Assembly: GCA_029532415.1 (NCBI GenBank)
Contig: JAQOTA010000053.1
Coordinates: forward strand, 6,076,001-6,140,000
Source: Marasmius tenuissimus
Taxonomy: Eukaryota > Basidiomycota > Agaricomycetes > Agaricales > Marasmiaceae
DNA: 64,000 bases
Direction: 5' to 3'
Part shown: piece by piece, positions 1 to 9,836 of the stretch
Numbering within the stretch: the stretch's first letter is position 1
Layout: each line of letters begins with the position of its first letter
Program-made: the position numbers and the translations under genes
The notes under the pieces: model-generated
Database searches by the model: none
Told to the model about the DNA's origin: nothing
The model's input: the letters and a program-made list of their open reading frames with translations, nothing else

Positions 1-1967
1 GCGATTCGTTGGCTTCGAAACCAGAGCCTCAAAAAATGGCACATTCACACTGTACTCGCATCACTACCGATTCTCCTTGAACTCGCTGTCTTCCTCTTTC
101 TGGCGGGGCTCTTGGAACTGTTACGGGCGCGGCATGACCTTCTCTTTGCAACTGCCACTGTCGTAGTTGGGCTGGTTGCCCTCTTTTACCTCGTAACCAC
201 CATAATTCCCAGCGTCGATATTATTCGTCAAATGCTCCAGGTTACACCGGATATCAGAGATTTTCGGCTCGACCCTCGCAAAGTTGTGAGTTCTCCTGTG
301 AAGTTCATAATGAAACTCCCTCCTATGGAATACGTATGCCCTTACAAGTCTCCACAGGCATGGGCGACATTTCAGGGCCTCAGATTCATCTGCAACTTCC
401 CGGGCTTTGTACGGGCTTTGTACTTCCTCTGTCGCAAGCAATATCTTCCCTCCTCAGAGCGACCAGCACACAAAAGCTCAACATGGGCTTTTCACGATAT
501 AATGGGTGGCCTCGTCGACTGGTCCACGGCTGATCTCGAGACCCTTCAACGGCATAATGCTGTCAACTTCACCCCTCCGTTCTACGAGCTCAATGCATTC
601 AGGTGGCTGGTTGCAGAGCTTCGAGACAGCCCCGCCATGATTCCTCATTTACAGAATGTCCTAAAGACTATTCCCCCACATCTCGTTATGCCGGCTGTGC
701 TCGACCAGTGGGTCTTTTTGCCCCACAAGGAGTGGGATGCGGAGGACATCGAGACGGTACTCCCATCTTCGTCTGTCAAAACGGAACTATCCATTCACTA
801 TTACCGAGAGACATTCCTTGGTACTCGAAGAGAGACAACTCTTTTTAACCGGCTTCTCCACATTGCCCACGTGCTGAATAATGCAGACCGCTATACCCTT
901 CACCATTCCGATTTGACGAAAGTCTTGTATACGCTATATGAATCCGCTCCCAGCGATTTTCAGAGCCTCGGCTTCCCCGTTCACACTATCGACAAGGTAC
1001 TACATGATCCGATGCCTCCTGACCTCGGCGCTGCCCTATCAGATATCTTTGCGCCTGAGGTCGGAGAGGGTCCGTTGGCCAACGGGAAATACTGGAGAAT
1101 CTTAATGCACGATTTGGCTCCATACATCATTGCGTCGTCCCCGGATTATGCCGTTGACATCCCCACAACAACAACCACTTCCTCATTCATCAAATCGTAC
1201 TCTGGTCTCCAATTTCTGTCCAAAATGCACCATATCGTTCTCAGAACCCAAAGAACGTTCCAGCAGTATATCGCCCCCGAGGATGACATAGTTTGGATAG
1301 AGGCGATGGATATCGTCCGACGGGTGCATAATTTGCCCGAAAATCACTTTACCCCCCGTCCTGGCTACTTCCCTATACCACTTTCGAAGCTCGAGGAGAG
1401 TTTCAGACGTCTTTCGCCAGCAGACCCTGACGGTCACGACTTCGGATACCTGGCGTCGTTTAATAGACATTGGCCTAACGCAGACCGGTGGCAAAAACGG
1501 AAGCTCGTTAAAATTACCTCGAGTCATATCCTTCAAGCAACAACTATGGCGTCACCAACCTATCCTTCCGGCTCGAAAGTCTCCCCGCTTGTGATGTCCT
1601 CAGCTGGACTGGATCTGATAGTATTCGTGCACACCCGCCTCAGTGGGGAAGAACGGGTAATTTATGAATTACTTCACCGCGAAAACCAGGTTGCATGGCG
1701 CGACACAATCGAATGTGTACGGATGGCACGTCCGGATCTGCCAACCGATTACTTCAGGCCTAGGACCTCCTTAGGTCGACAGAGTACGGCGAGAGGCATG
1801 AGAAGACTTACCAAAACCTATGACCGTTCGCGTCTTTCTCTTCCACCGACACCCAGCTCATCATCGGCCTGGACTTTTCTGCTTTCCTTCAGTGCGAGCG
1901 GAGCCCGGATAACATCGAGCCGATGGAACCCGTAACTAAACATATACTCGTTCAACGTCAAGGATAA
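1..1967 (+). CDS. DUF6535-type membrane protein, 5' end outside window, C-terminal frameshift
   Basis: The frame is open from base 1, so the gene begins upstream of the window. The first residues match the membrane segment of the second copy at 18610-19709 (both have LLELAVFLFLAG followed by a hydrophobic stretch near residues 45-70), which identifies the family. DUF6535 proteins are multi-pass membrane proteins of Agaricomycetes with unknown role. The long soluble part after the membrane segments is typical. The frame ends at a stop at 1933-1935. However, from about 1824 another frame (stop 1965-1967) reads DTQLIIGLDFSAFLQ and then a charged tail, which looks more like real protein than the serine-rich tail of the first frame. 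I infer a one-base indel near 1835-1845, or an unseen intron. Either the gene is a recent pseudogene or the base is a sequencing error. Family call fairly sure; integrity uncertain. Confidence 0.72.
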
Positions 1968-2640
1968 AAGCATTGGTGCGAAAGGAACATTCTTGTCGTG
2001 CGCTCGGGTAGTATAAGTATAACGAGCCGGATTCTTCGCCGAAGGATGTGGATATTTTGAGCATAGAGGCCTCGAGGCTCGATGACAGGAATGAAACGTC
2101 CGTCCGAGCGTTTGGTTGCATTGGACTTTGCTCCTTGCCAGAAAAGTAGGGGTCGATGGGGCAAATCTTGATGTTTTCCAGCACTGGCCCTAAGGAGGGT
2201 GAGTTAGGAATGATACCAGCAGGAAAATAAAGGCTGACTGTATCCTGACGTTCCATTAAATTCTCTTTTTCACGCCCGCAACATCCCTCACCCGAACGAC
2301 ATTAGCAGCTCAGACATCCACTGCCAGTCCAGCAGCGACTAAAAGATCGAGGACATGGTTTCCTTGCGATAGAGGCCTAGAAGGAGTATCGTTGGACGGT
2401 TTAAGTTTGAGACATGGTGGTCGAAAGGTAAGGGCGTTTTTGGGCGTCAATTTCACGTGACTAAAAAGCCCCCTCTCAAGCTCGAATTTGCAGCCTTGCA
2501 GGAATTTGCCGACGATAATGACAACGTGTGACTCGATTCGCCTTGCGCTTGTATCACAACGACAACGACGACGTTCGACGTTCTACATCCATCTTGAACC
2601 AGCATACATACCTGATTGTCAACGATGATATCAACCATAC
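1968..2640. other. Intergenic stretch, no gene recognised
   Basis: Downstream flank of the DUF6535 gene. Only short open frames occur, in several phases, none with a recognisable domain. No terminal repeats were seen. Confidence 0.5.
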
Positions 2641-2790
2641 TCAGCCCTTCAATTTTTGACAAGATTTCACCAAGGGGGCACGCCCTTGAAAAAAAAAGAC
2701 CTAGGGTCGATTTTTTCCGAGCCACCGCCCAGAGAAACCCTCCCTCCCCTACGTAAGCTTCACACGCACCATATATGGTACACCAGCGAA
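2641..2790. repeat. Partial copy of a GC-rich dispersed repeat
   Basis: The segment with ACCCTCCCTCCC, then TACGTAAGCTTC and CACCATAT near 2730-2775 matches the end of the repeat at 7997-8135 and 15780-15918. The middle is diverged. It is a degraded relative; orientation and full extent are unknown. Confidence 0.4.
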
Positions 2791-3654
2791 CCCATGCCGA
2801 CCTGCCAAGTGACTGATGAGCCCCGTCATACGGGGCAAGGCAGCTTCAGTCTAGAGTAGGCCGATCATCTCCTGAAGATGATCTAAGTTTCTGGTTGGAC
2901 GGCGGAAGACTATTAGTAACTTTTAATAGCGGTAAGTCTGGCGGAAACTGATAGGCCGCCATCAGAATGAGAGGATATGACAAGGATCTGAGAGGATGTG
3001 TCTTACTGAATGCGGCTGCAAGACTGACTGTGATGATCATATACCGCCAGAATGACTACTATTGTAAGATGCAGTCAGAATGACCGAATTGGTCAGATAT
3101 TGTCGGTTTGGCCGGGATGGTCAGATTCTACCAGTTCAAAAAACATGGTCAGTGACACACATGCCGATGAGTGATGCTTTGCTACTAGCTAGGCACCTTT
3201 CTCGACTATCTCACAGACATTACAGAAACAAACAAAATGAGATTCAAGGTAGACATGAATACAATACAGACAGTTGCATACCACGAACAATAGTAAAGGC
3301 GGGGATTAACAGGCTACGGAAGACAAGCAGTAAAACTGGTACATCATCCCTAATGATGGCAGCAATGGCAGCGTCACCAGGCTCTTAACTCTCGTCCTTC
3401 AAGTGGCTTCCCGATGGCAGCTTGTTTCCCTTGAAAGGTGTAAATTAGTACCAGCATGAACGAGGAAGGTGAGGTAACAATGACAAACCATGTAAGGAGA
3501 CCACTGAAGCGTACAACTATTGCAAATCGCTATCAGCACCAAGGCAAACACACTCAATCAGCTGACGGCCTAGAACAACAATGATAGGAAAACATACCTG
3601 CATAGAGGCAGCATGCATACATGAGACACAATCAGCTCTTGCTCGCCGCGGATG
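2791..3654. other. Non-coding stretch, no gene recognised
   Basis: No convincing coding frame. There is a short hairpin at about 2862-2882 (GATCATCT ... AGATGATC), echoed by a longer one at about 6138-6160, which may mean both belong to the same decayed repeat. Repeated GTCAGAATGACC-like words occur around 3070-3130. Confidence 0.4.
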
Positions 3655-3662
3655 CTGGTGAC

Positions 3663-4142
3663 CCGTGTTGTCATTGACCGGGTATTACCCAGTAAGTCAA
3701 AGGCGTCAATTCAAAGGTCAATGGTCAGTCAGTCAAGTCAATAAATCTCCAACAAATTGTTCTACAGCCCATAGTCACATTCAACGCGACCCATGACGAC
3801 AATTGCTGTGCCTTCGCAGGAGCTCCACGGGCCATGGCACGCACTAAGCCTCCTTGTGCTGCGGGTCTTTTGTACTAAAGGGCTTGCAGCTGACGCGGGA
3901 AAGACCTCACAGAATGCTCAAAGATCTATCACAATATCAAGGAGACAATTCGGAAAGCACAAGTGAAAATATGCAAGAAAATGTGCGATAGAGGAAGCCA
4001 AAGCTCAAAATTGCTGTATGACACATACCTTCTAAATATGGTATATACTCATTGACCCGGCGCGACTGTCTGGTCAATGATTGACAAAGTCAATCTTTTT
4101 CGGTCAGTCAGTCAATGCTATTGACTGACTCTGACAACACTG
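3663..4142. mobile_element. Non-autonomous hAT-like MITE, 480 bp
   Basis: Flanked by an 8-bp direct repeat CTGGTGAC (3655-3662 and 4143-4150). The ends are imperfect inverted repeats: left CCGTGTTGTCA, right (reverse complement) CAGTGTTGTCA. Just inside both ends are runs of GTCA/TGAC words (GGTCAGTCAGTCAA and similar), like the subterminal binding arrays of hAT elements. No coding capacity. The 8-bp duplication plus the CAGTG-type end supports the hAT superfamily. Confidence 0.72.
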
Positions 4143-4150
4143 CTGGTGAC

Positions 4151-4903
4151 CGGCAGAAGCACAGACAGCTACTGGCAAAAGGATGAGACATAGGGATGAG
4201 AAGGAGATATCGATTACTCACAACCAAGAGTCATGTCAAAGCGATGGACGATGAGGGCTACAAGCATACACCGGACGCATATAACCAGTGATTGTGATGG
4301 AAACTCGACCATGCAACCATACCCCTGTTCTATTTGTCCCAGGCTGACAACATAACCATTCGAGACTAGTTGACCTGCAAAACTCGGTCAGCGTATGGGA
4401 AGGAGGCCATTGAGTCAGTACCCACACTGCTATGATCAGAGGGTCAAGGGAAGCGGGAAGTTGTGGGGACTCTAAGAGGGTGGACAAGAAACTGAGAAGG
4501 TGGAGGGAAGAAAGGAGGAGCGGCTCACGATTGGGGGGGCATCGAGTTTATATACCTGGCAGGGTGGTCCGTGCGGCATTTGTTGAGCAAGAGCGGCCGA
4601 GCGTCGATTCGCCGTTGAACTCTGAAGGTAAATGACGTCGGTGACGTGTACATTGTCACCAACTCATGTGTATTCAAGTACCAGGTAGTGTGACTGGGAT
4701 AACTGATGCCAGTGCCAACTCTGATCTTGGCAAGTCAGCTTGAAATAGGGTCGGTTTGGGGAATGACTGTGACAATGGATATGGCCCATAGGCCTAATTG
4801 CAACTGACAATGGTTCTTTTATTGGTTATAAGCCATGCAAGGTAATCAGCAAACTTCAGTGTCTTCATCGGTACTGAAGTACAATAGCCAGTTTGAATGC
4901 ATA
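4151..4903. other. Stretch without a recognised gene
   Basis: Short open frames only. On the minus strand a TATA-like word lies near 4551-4557 with an 83-codon frame (4236-4487) downstream of it. I see no domain in it and do not call a gene. Confidence 0.4.
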
Positions 4904-4911
4904 CCTGGTCC

Positions 4912-5560
4912 TAGTGATGCCAATGGTTCGGTCTGGTCTGGTCTGGTCTGGGCTCGGTCCGGTCCAGCCAAATTGGTTCAGACTGAACCGTCGGCCATCT
5001 TCAGTCTGGTTCCGGAACTGAGGAGACCGGTTCAACCATGGTTTAACCTACATTTTTCTCCCCCCATGTTCTCAAGCTTTCTAAGCTCCCTAATGCATAT
5101 ATTGCATGCTGGAATCAAGAAAATGAACATATTAACCTTTATTAACCTTTACAACAACAAAGAACGGGGAGGAAACCTGGGGGAGTAATCAGGCGCATCG
5201 CCGGCACCTATTGTGGCAGGCCTGCCGCTACTAGCGCCGGTGAGCTCAAACCTGGTGGCAATGTCCATGGACAAACAAACTTGACAACTAAAAATTCCCC
5301 ACAACTTCAAGTGCCGTGTAGAGCTTTTTTCTTGCCAATTCAGGACCTCTGTTGTTGTTGAGGCTTGTAAATACATTAATACGAGTAAATAAAGGTACAA
5401 TTACAAGATTTTGGGTAAACCACAGGTTAACCGGTTGAGAACCGGCAAAGACCGAACCGGGGGCACGGTTAATTTCGGAACCATTTTGGCCCCTGGTCCG
5501 GTCATGGTTTGGTCTGAAACCGTCAAACCGACAGTTCAGACCGAACCGTTGGCATCACTA
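4912..5560. mobile_element. Non-autonomous hAT-like MITE, 649 bp
   Basis: Perfect 8-bp target duplication CCTGGTCC (4904-4911 and 5561-5568). Inverted ends TAGTGATGCCAA...TTGGCATCACTA. Both subterminal regions are built of GGTTCGGTCTGG-like and GGTTCAACCGG-like words in opposite orientation. The centre is AT-richer and unrelated. No coding frame. Confidence 0.85.
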
Positions 5561-5568
5561 CCTGGTCC

Positions 5569-6419
5569 CCAATTCCTGAATCCAAATCTCCAATCCTTCT
5601 AGAGGCATGTCCACTTGAGTTGAATACACCATGGCATTGACTGGAAGGCCAGACAAGGAATAAAATATGGAAAGGCAACCGCGATGGTGGTTGAGAACCA
5701 AGAGCAGCATAGGTTGATGACGTGTTGGTTGCCGCGTGGACTAGCCCACTGGCGCTAATGATTTCGGCGCAAGCACCAGTGCGCTGTAAACTTGCCATCT
5801 CGTTGTTGTCAGTAATGTTGACAAGACACCCGACAGCAACTGCAAGAAGACAAGATCATCCTACCTCCAGGCTCTAAGTAGTAGTCACCAGTCACTTCTA
5901 CGAGTAGTTTTCCGAGGGCTCTCGGCTACAGACATCAAAAACTTGAAGTTTAAGATAGCAGGAACGTCTGGGCAATTGCCAGTGGATGACACACCCTGGA
6001 TAGTCTGACTCAAGTCTGACTGCTGATGATCATCCTGAGCCTTTCTGACCAGAAGCTGAGCGTCCTCTGCTCAGACCTTGCTAGTCTGACGCGTCCTATT
6101 CAGACGCGACCAGTCTTGGGCGCTCTGGTCAGCGGCGGATCATCTTCTGATAAGATGATCTCAATCTTTCTTCATCTTATCTGTCACTGAGCAACATCTA
6201 ATCAGGATTCCCCAGGCTGTCGATGCCTTCTCACTCGACCTTCAGACTGCCGGTATGTTGAAAGTATATAATCACAGGCTACAATACTGACTACAACCGA
6301 TCAGCGACATATCAGGGCAAGTAAGTCTATCGCTGTCGGATCACCACGGTCAGACACTGGGCAGGTCAGCCTTGGTTTGCTGGTGTAATTCCACGTGACT
6401 CTTTTCTCACACCTGAGTA
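5569..6419. other. Stretch between two MITEs, no gene recognised
   Basis: Contains many AGTCTGAC / GTCAGAC words between about 5990 and 6130, a hairpin at about 6138-6160 (GATCATCTT ... AAGATGATC) and a TATA-like GTATATAA at about 6264. This could be an old LTR remnant, but I could not find paired ends or a target duplication. Confidence 0.35.
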
Positions 6420-6427
6420 AATCAACT

Positions 6428-7088
6428 TAGTGTTGCCAACGGTTTGGTCTGAACCGTCGGTTTGACAGTTTGAGACCGAACCGTAACTGGACCAGAGGCC
6501 AAAACGGTTCCGAAAATAACTGTGCCCCCGGTTCGGTTTTTGCCGGTTTTCAACCGGTTTGACGGTGGTTCAACCAGATTTACAATTTAATATTTTTTTG
6601 ACAGTATCTACCAAGAGACCAGCATTGAATTTCATTTAAAAGGAGAAAATTAAATTCTGCCTCAAAATTTGTACTTGGTATCATCCAGTTGTGGTTGTTG
6701 CCCCCAGGTCTGAGCTCGCCGGTGCTAGTAGAGGCAGTTCTGCCGCTATAAGCGCCGGTGACAAAGCGTGGGAAAAATGACCCACCAGTGGGTCATCATG
6801 TGATAGTGAGCCAAAGGTTGGCCTCCCTTGATAGTTTCGCTTATTTTCTATCATTTTAAAGGTGGTTTTATTTATTTTCACTAGTGTATACATTAGCTAT
6901 GCAGTATAAACATTCAGAAAGCCCAAGAATATAGGCAAAAAATAAAAAGCTGGTTGAACCGCGGTTAAACCGGTTCCATCGGTTCTGGAACCGGACCGGA
7001 TATGTCCAACGGTTCAGTCTGAACCGATTTGGGTAAACCGGACCAAACCCGGACCAGACCGGACCAGACCGAACCGTTGGCATCACTA
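6428..7088. mobile_element. Non-autonomous hAT-like MITE, 661 bp
   Basis: Perfect 8-bp target duplication AATCAACT (6420-6427 and 7089-7096). Ends TAGTGTTGCCAACGG and (reverse complement of the right end) TAGTGATGCCAACGG. Subterminal GGTTTGGTCTGAACCG-like arrays on both sides mark it as the same family as 4912-5560. The 250-bp spacer to the next MITE (7097-7346) holds no gene. Confidence 0.86.
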
Positions 7089-7354
7089 AATCAACTTAAG
7101 CGAGAGTTGACTTTAACCACTGGTTGAATTCTGCTATTTCTAGCGTGTTTTCTACACACACCTCTTGTTAATGGGATGTTTTAATCAGCTTTGATATCTC
7201 TGGTAATAAATCCATTCATGTCTGCACCTTCACGTGTCTATTGCTGCTGTTCAATAATTGCAGATAGATAACCAAAACATTTACCAAAAAGCACACTTTA
7301 CACCATTAATGACCTTTGACAAGGGTTTTGCGTTGAAAAAATGTATGCCAGAGT

Positions 7355-7961
7355 TAGTGTTGCCAGTGGCTCGGCTCGAGCCATGGCTCGAGCGGTTCGG
7401 AGCTGAACCGGACCATAGCCACTCTCGTAAAGTGGCTCACCAGGAGCCGTTTTACCGGAGCGGCTCAATACCGGTTCAGAGCCGGTTGAGCCAGTTGGAG
7501 CTGCCTCGATTAGTTTTTTTTTTCATCTCCCCGTCTTTAGACCATCGGAGACTCTGAAAAGGATCCATGATATGTATTAGCTCTCATAGATTATAGAAGA
7601 GCACAAATATCAGTACAAAGTCAGTAATTACACCATTGGGGACCCCAGCCTTGGCGTGGGAAAAGCGACCCACCTGGTGGGTCCCATGTGCAGGGGCAGT
7701 TAGGCTGGCAGTTGGACCCACAGTCACCTCAAAAGTAGTCCTTACAATAAAAAATTGCCTAAATAAAATTTACATACTAGTTTCTTGGTACATATGAGTC
7801 TTTTAGCAAACAGAATTCTGAACAGCTTGAGCCGCAGCTGAGCCGGTCAGAGCGGCTCATTGAGCCGAGCCGCTTCCTGTCAACAGCTCTCGGAGCTCCG
7901 GCTCAGTCCGAGCCACGGCTCTAGAGCCAGAGCCGAGCCGAGCTGACTGATGGCAACACTA
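7355..7961. mobile_element. Non-autonomous hAT-like MITE, GGCTC subtype, 607 bp
   Basis: Perfect 8-bp target duplication GCCAGAGT (7347-7354 and 7962-7969). Ends TAGTGTTGCCAGTGG and TAGTGTTGCCATCAG (the latter reverse-complemented). The subterminal arrays use GGCTCGAGCC / GAGCCGG words instead of the GGTTC words of the two preceding MITEs. Its last 85 bp are repeated at 15660-15744 as part of the 259-bp duplication. Confidence 0.86.
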
Positions 7962-8135
7962 GCCAGAGTCTTCTTGAGGCCACGAACATCTTCAATGTAG
8001 GTGGTTCCAAAAATTTTTTCATAGCCTCTGGCAGACCCCCCTCCCTCCTACCCCCCGGTCAGGGATTCAATCCCATGTGCCCCCTTGCTCGGGAAAGACC
8101 CTCCCTCCCTTACGTAAGCTTCTCACGGACCATAT
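7877..8135 (+). repeat. 259-bp direct repeat, left copy (flank of Gypsy A)
   Basis: Read base by base, this segment is identical to 15660-15918. It ends in ACCATAT exactly where the 5' LTR of Gypsy A begins. In the right copy the same ACCATAT continues into ATAGTAATTT, so the right copy holds the uninterrupted insertion site. Confidence 0.9.
7997..8135. repeat. GC-rich dispersed repeat (possible SINE)
   Basis: Shares the block from TGTAGGNGGTTCC through the C-rich tract (CTCCTACCCCCCGGTCAGGG) to CCCCCTTG with 16258-16352, and its other end with about 2730-2775. Read on the minus strand it contains GGATTGAATCC, which matches 9 of 11 positions of the RNA polymerase III B box. I saw no convincing A box, so a SINE is only a possibility. 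Confidence 0.5.
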
Positions 8136-8664
8136 TGTCACAGATTTTCTCTCTCTACATCTAATCTCCCTATATCTTATCTGTGCCATGTGGTTATCAT
8201 ATCATTCGATCCAAATCCAACATCTTATCAGTAGACATCTGATCTCTTGTTCTATAGATTCGGTCTGGACTCATCTAGATAGATCTGTAACTAAAGGGGA
8301 TACGCATAGGTCTAGATCTGCCACACCATGACTACGGCGAGTCATGTGCTGTGTGGACAGCTCAACCACTCGAGTTGACTCTTACGACTCACTCGACTCA
8401 TACTTACACCTTGATTGCACCATCACGACTCATAGTAGACTCATCCTGACGAGTGCATCAGTCAGCTTAGGTATCATAGGTCTTAGATAGTGTCTGGGGT
8501 CCTATAGAATCCATGTATATAAGCTAGATCATCTGAGGCATAAACCTCAGACTAAAGAACGTCTTCTGTCCTTTGACAACATCTCCTCTGCTCTCTGCAT
8601 TCACATCAGTTATTCCCTTATCATCAAAACCACATCTGAACAGGTGAGTAGTGGATTTGTGATA
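8136..8664 (+). repeat. 5' LTR of Gypsy A, 529 bp
   Basis: Begins TGTCACAG. I place the end at 8664 (TGTGATA) because TGTGATA nearly mirrors TGTCACA, the primer site follows 2 nt later, and identity with the 3' LTR runs past the earlier CA at 8642 to base 8657. Contains the TATA box at 8516 and a predicted start at 8549. Confidence 0.8.
8516..8549 (+). promoter_or_regulatory. Gypsy A core promoter: TATA box and predicted transcription start
   Basis: TATATAAG at 8516-8523. The predicted start is A8549, 33 nt downstream, because the 11 bases from 8549 (AGACTAAAGAA) are the exact complement of the primer site at 8667-8677. Gypsy B has the same 33-nt spacing. Confidence 0.7.
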
Positions 8665-8666
8665 GT

Positions 8667-8677
8667 TTCTTTAGTCT
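8667..8677 (+). promoter_or_regulatory. Self-priming primer binding site of Gypsy A
   Basis: TTCTTTAGTCT is the exact reverse complement of 8549-8559, the predicted first 11 bases of the element's own RNA. It lies 2 nt after the LTR end. This copies the arrangement of Tf1, where the first 11 nt of the transcript anneal to the primer site and are cleaved to serve as primer. No match to a tRNA 3' end (TGG...) lies here. Confidence 0.75.
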
Positions 8678-9131
8678 TGTTTCGTTGCTGCTGCTCTGCA
8701 GTAATTTCTGTTTACAGGTCATGTCATTATGTCTCTGAGGGTTCTGGGGGCTCATATGGATCTGGGGGATATGGCCATCGGTTCTGAAAAGGCTGGTGTG
8801 TCTAGTCGGAAGGCATCCCCTTGTGGGAGTGGACTTTTAATGTCTGCATGCTGACGGACAATTGCCGGACCCTAGGCGTAAGGGGTACTCGCTGCATTAT
8901 GCAAAGAGGTCAGAAACCACTTCGGTGGTGGTCCGCGAAAGTGACGGCCAGCTGGTCTTGCGAGTTGAGGACGTGTGTAAACATGTTTCACCTCTTGTAG
9001 TGCTGTGGACAGTGCTAGGATCCGATTTCCCTTTCCCCGAGACAACATGCATGGCCGTATACGGTTTTTCTTTTCTTGTACCATGTCTTCTGAAAAGGGA
9101 TATGTTGTACTTATGCCATTTTGCCATAGTT

Positions 9132-9752
9132 ATGCCGAAAGTAGCCAAGAACCATCAGTTTATCACACCTGTCAACAAACGTTCAACAACCGAAACTCTT
9201 CAGCTTCAACAGGAGGCTCGTGAACACACTCAACGTCTCAGCTTACTTGCTCGTATGGGCTTGGAAAAGCGAAGGACTCTCCTCCAACGCCTCTCATCTC
9301 CACCTCCACCAGTCAATCCTCTATCTCTTCTCGAACGAATCGAATATCAGATTCCCGAACCCATTCCCAACCATCTTCACTTCCGACGCACGAAGAACCT
9401 CCGACGAATTCCCGAATATCAACCTCTCCTTGCCGCTTGTATTAAGCGCATGGATAGAATCTTCCATGAATTATCGTTCGAGGAATCTCAAGCCAAATTG
9501 GGAGGTCCTCCGATGAGGATACCATTGGAGCTTGCGAATAGGGTATGGGAGAAGTATGATAGACTTCAGGATTTTTATCATGGGATTGATAAAACAGAGG
9601 AATTGGGGCACAAGATGTCCAATACCCAATGGAGACAGTTGAAGGGAGCTATTAAAATGTTTAAGAAGGTTTCCTTACATGACTTAAAGGATAGACTTGT
9701 AGAGATTTGTCAAGAAATTGACAATCTCGATGTAATATTCCCTGATATATAA
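9132..9752 (+). CDS. Extra ORF ahead of gag in Gypsy A, unknown function, 206 aa
   Basis: An open frame of 206 codons from ATG 9132 to TAA 9750-9752, lying between the primer site and gag and on the same strand. The frame is open further upstream (to 8862), and another in-frame ATG is at 9051, but the upstream part has odd composition, so I prefer 9132. The protein is basic and mostly helix-forming: a glutamine-rich start, a proline cluster around residues 55-62, then charged helices up to a NLDVIFPDI end. I recognise no domain. Ordinary chromoviruses start with gag, so this is an additional product or a leader ORF. Gypsy B has an unrelated ORF of similar size at the same place (30282-30821, minus). 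Confidence 0.6.
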   Translation: MPKVAKNHQFITPVNKRSTTETLQLQQEAREHTQRLSLLARMGLEKRRTLLQRLSSPPPPVNPLSLLERIEYQIPEPIPNHLHFRRTKNLRRIPEYQPLLAACIKRMDRIFHELSFEESQAKLGGPPMRIPLELANRVWEKYDRLQDFYHGIDKTEELGHKMSNTQWRQLKGAIKMFKKVSLHDLKDRLVEICQEIDNLDVIFPDI

Positions 9753-9836
9753 TATACTTGGCATAACGGCTTGGCAGCCTTTCTTTCTTCTCTTCATATT
9801 TACGATGGAACAATTCGTTAATACATCTGAACAGCA

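Noticed and set aside
8642..8643. 5' LTR of Gypsy A ending at the CA of 8642, followed by a splice-donor-like GTGAGT
   Set aside because: LTR identity continues to 8657 and the primer site is at 8667. An end at 8664 explains both. An intron from 8644 cannot be excluded but is not needed.
8862..9131. Upstream extension of the pre-gag ORF to 8862
   Set aside because: Starts at TTG, composition differs from the rest and no ATG occurs before 9051.
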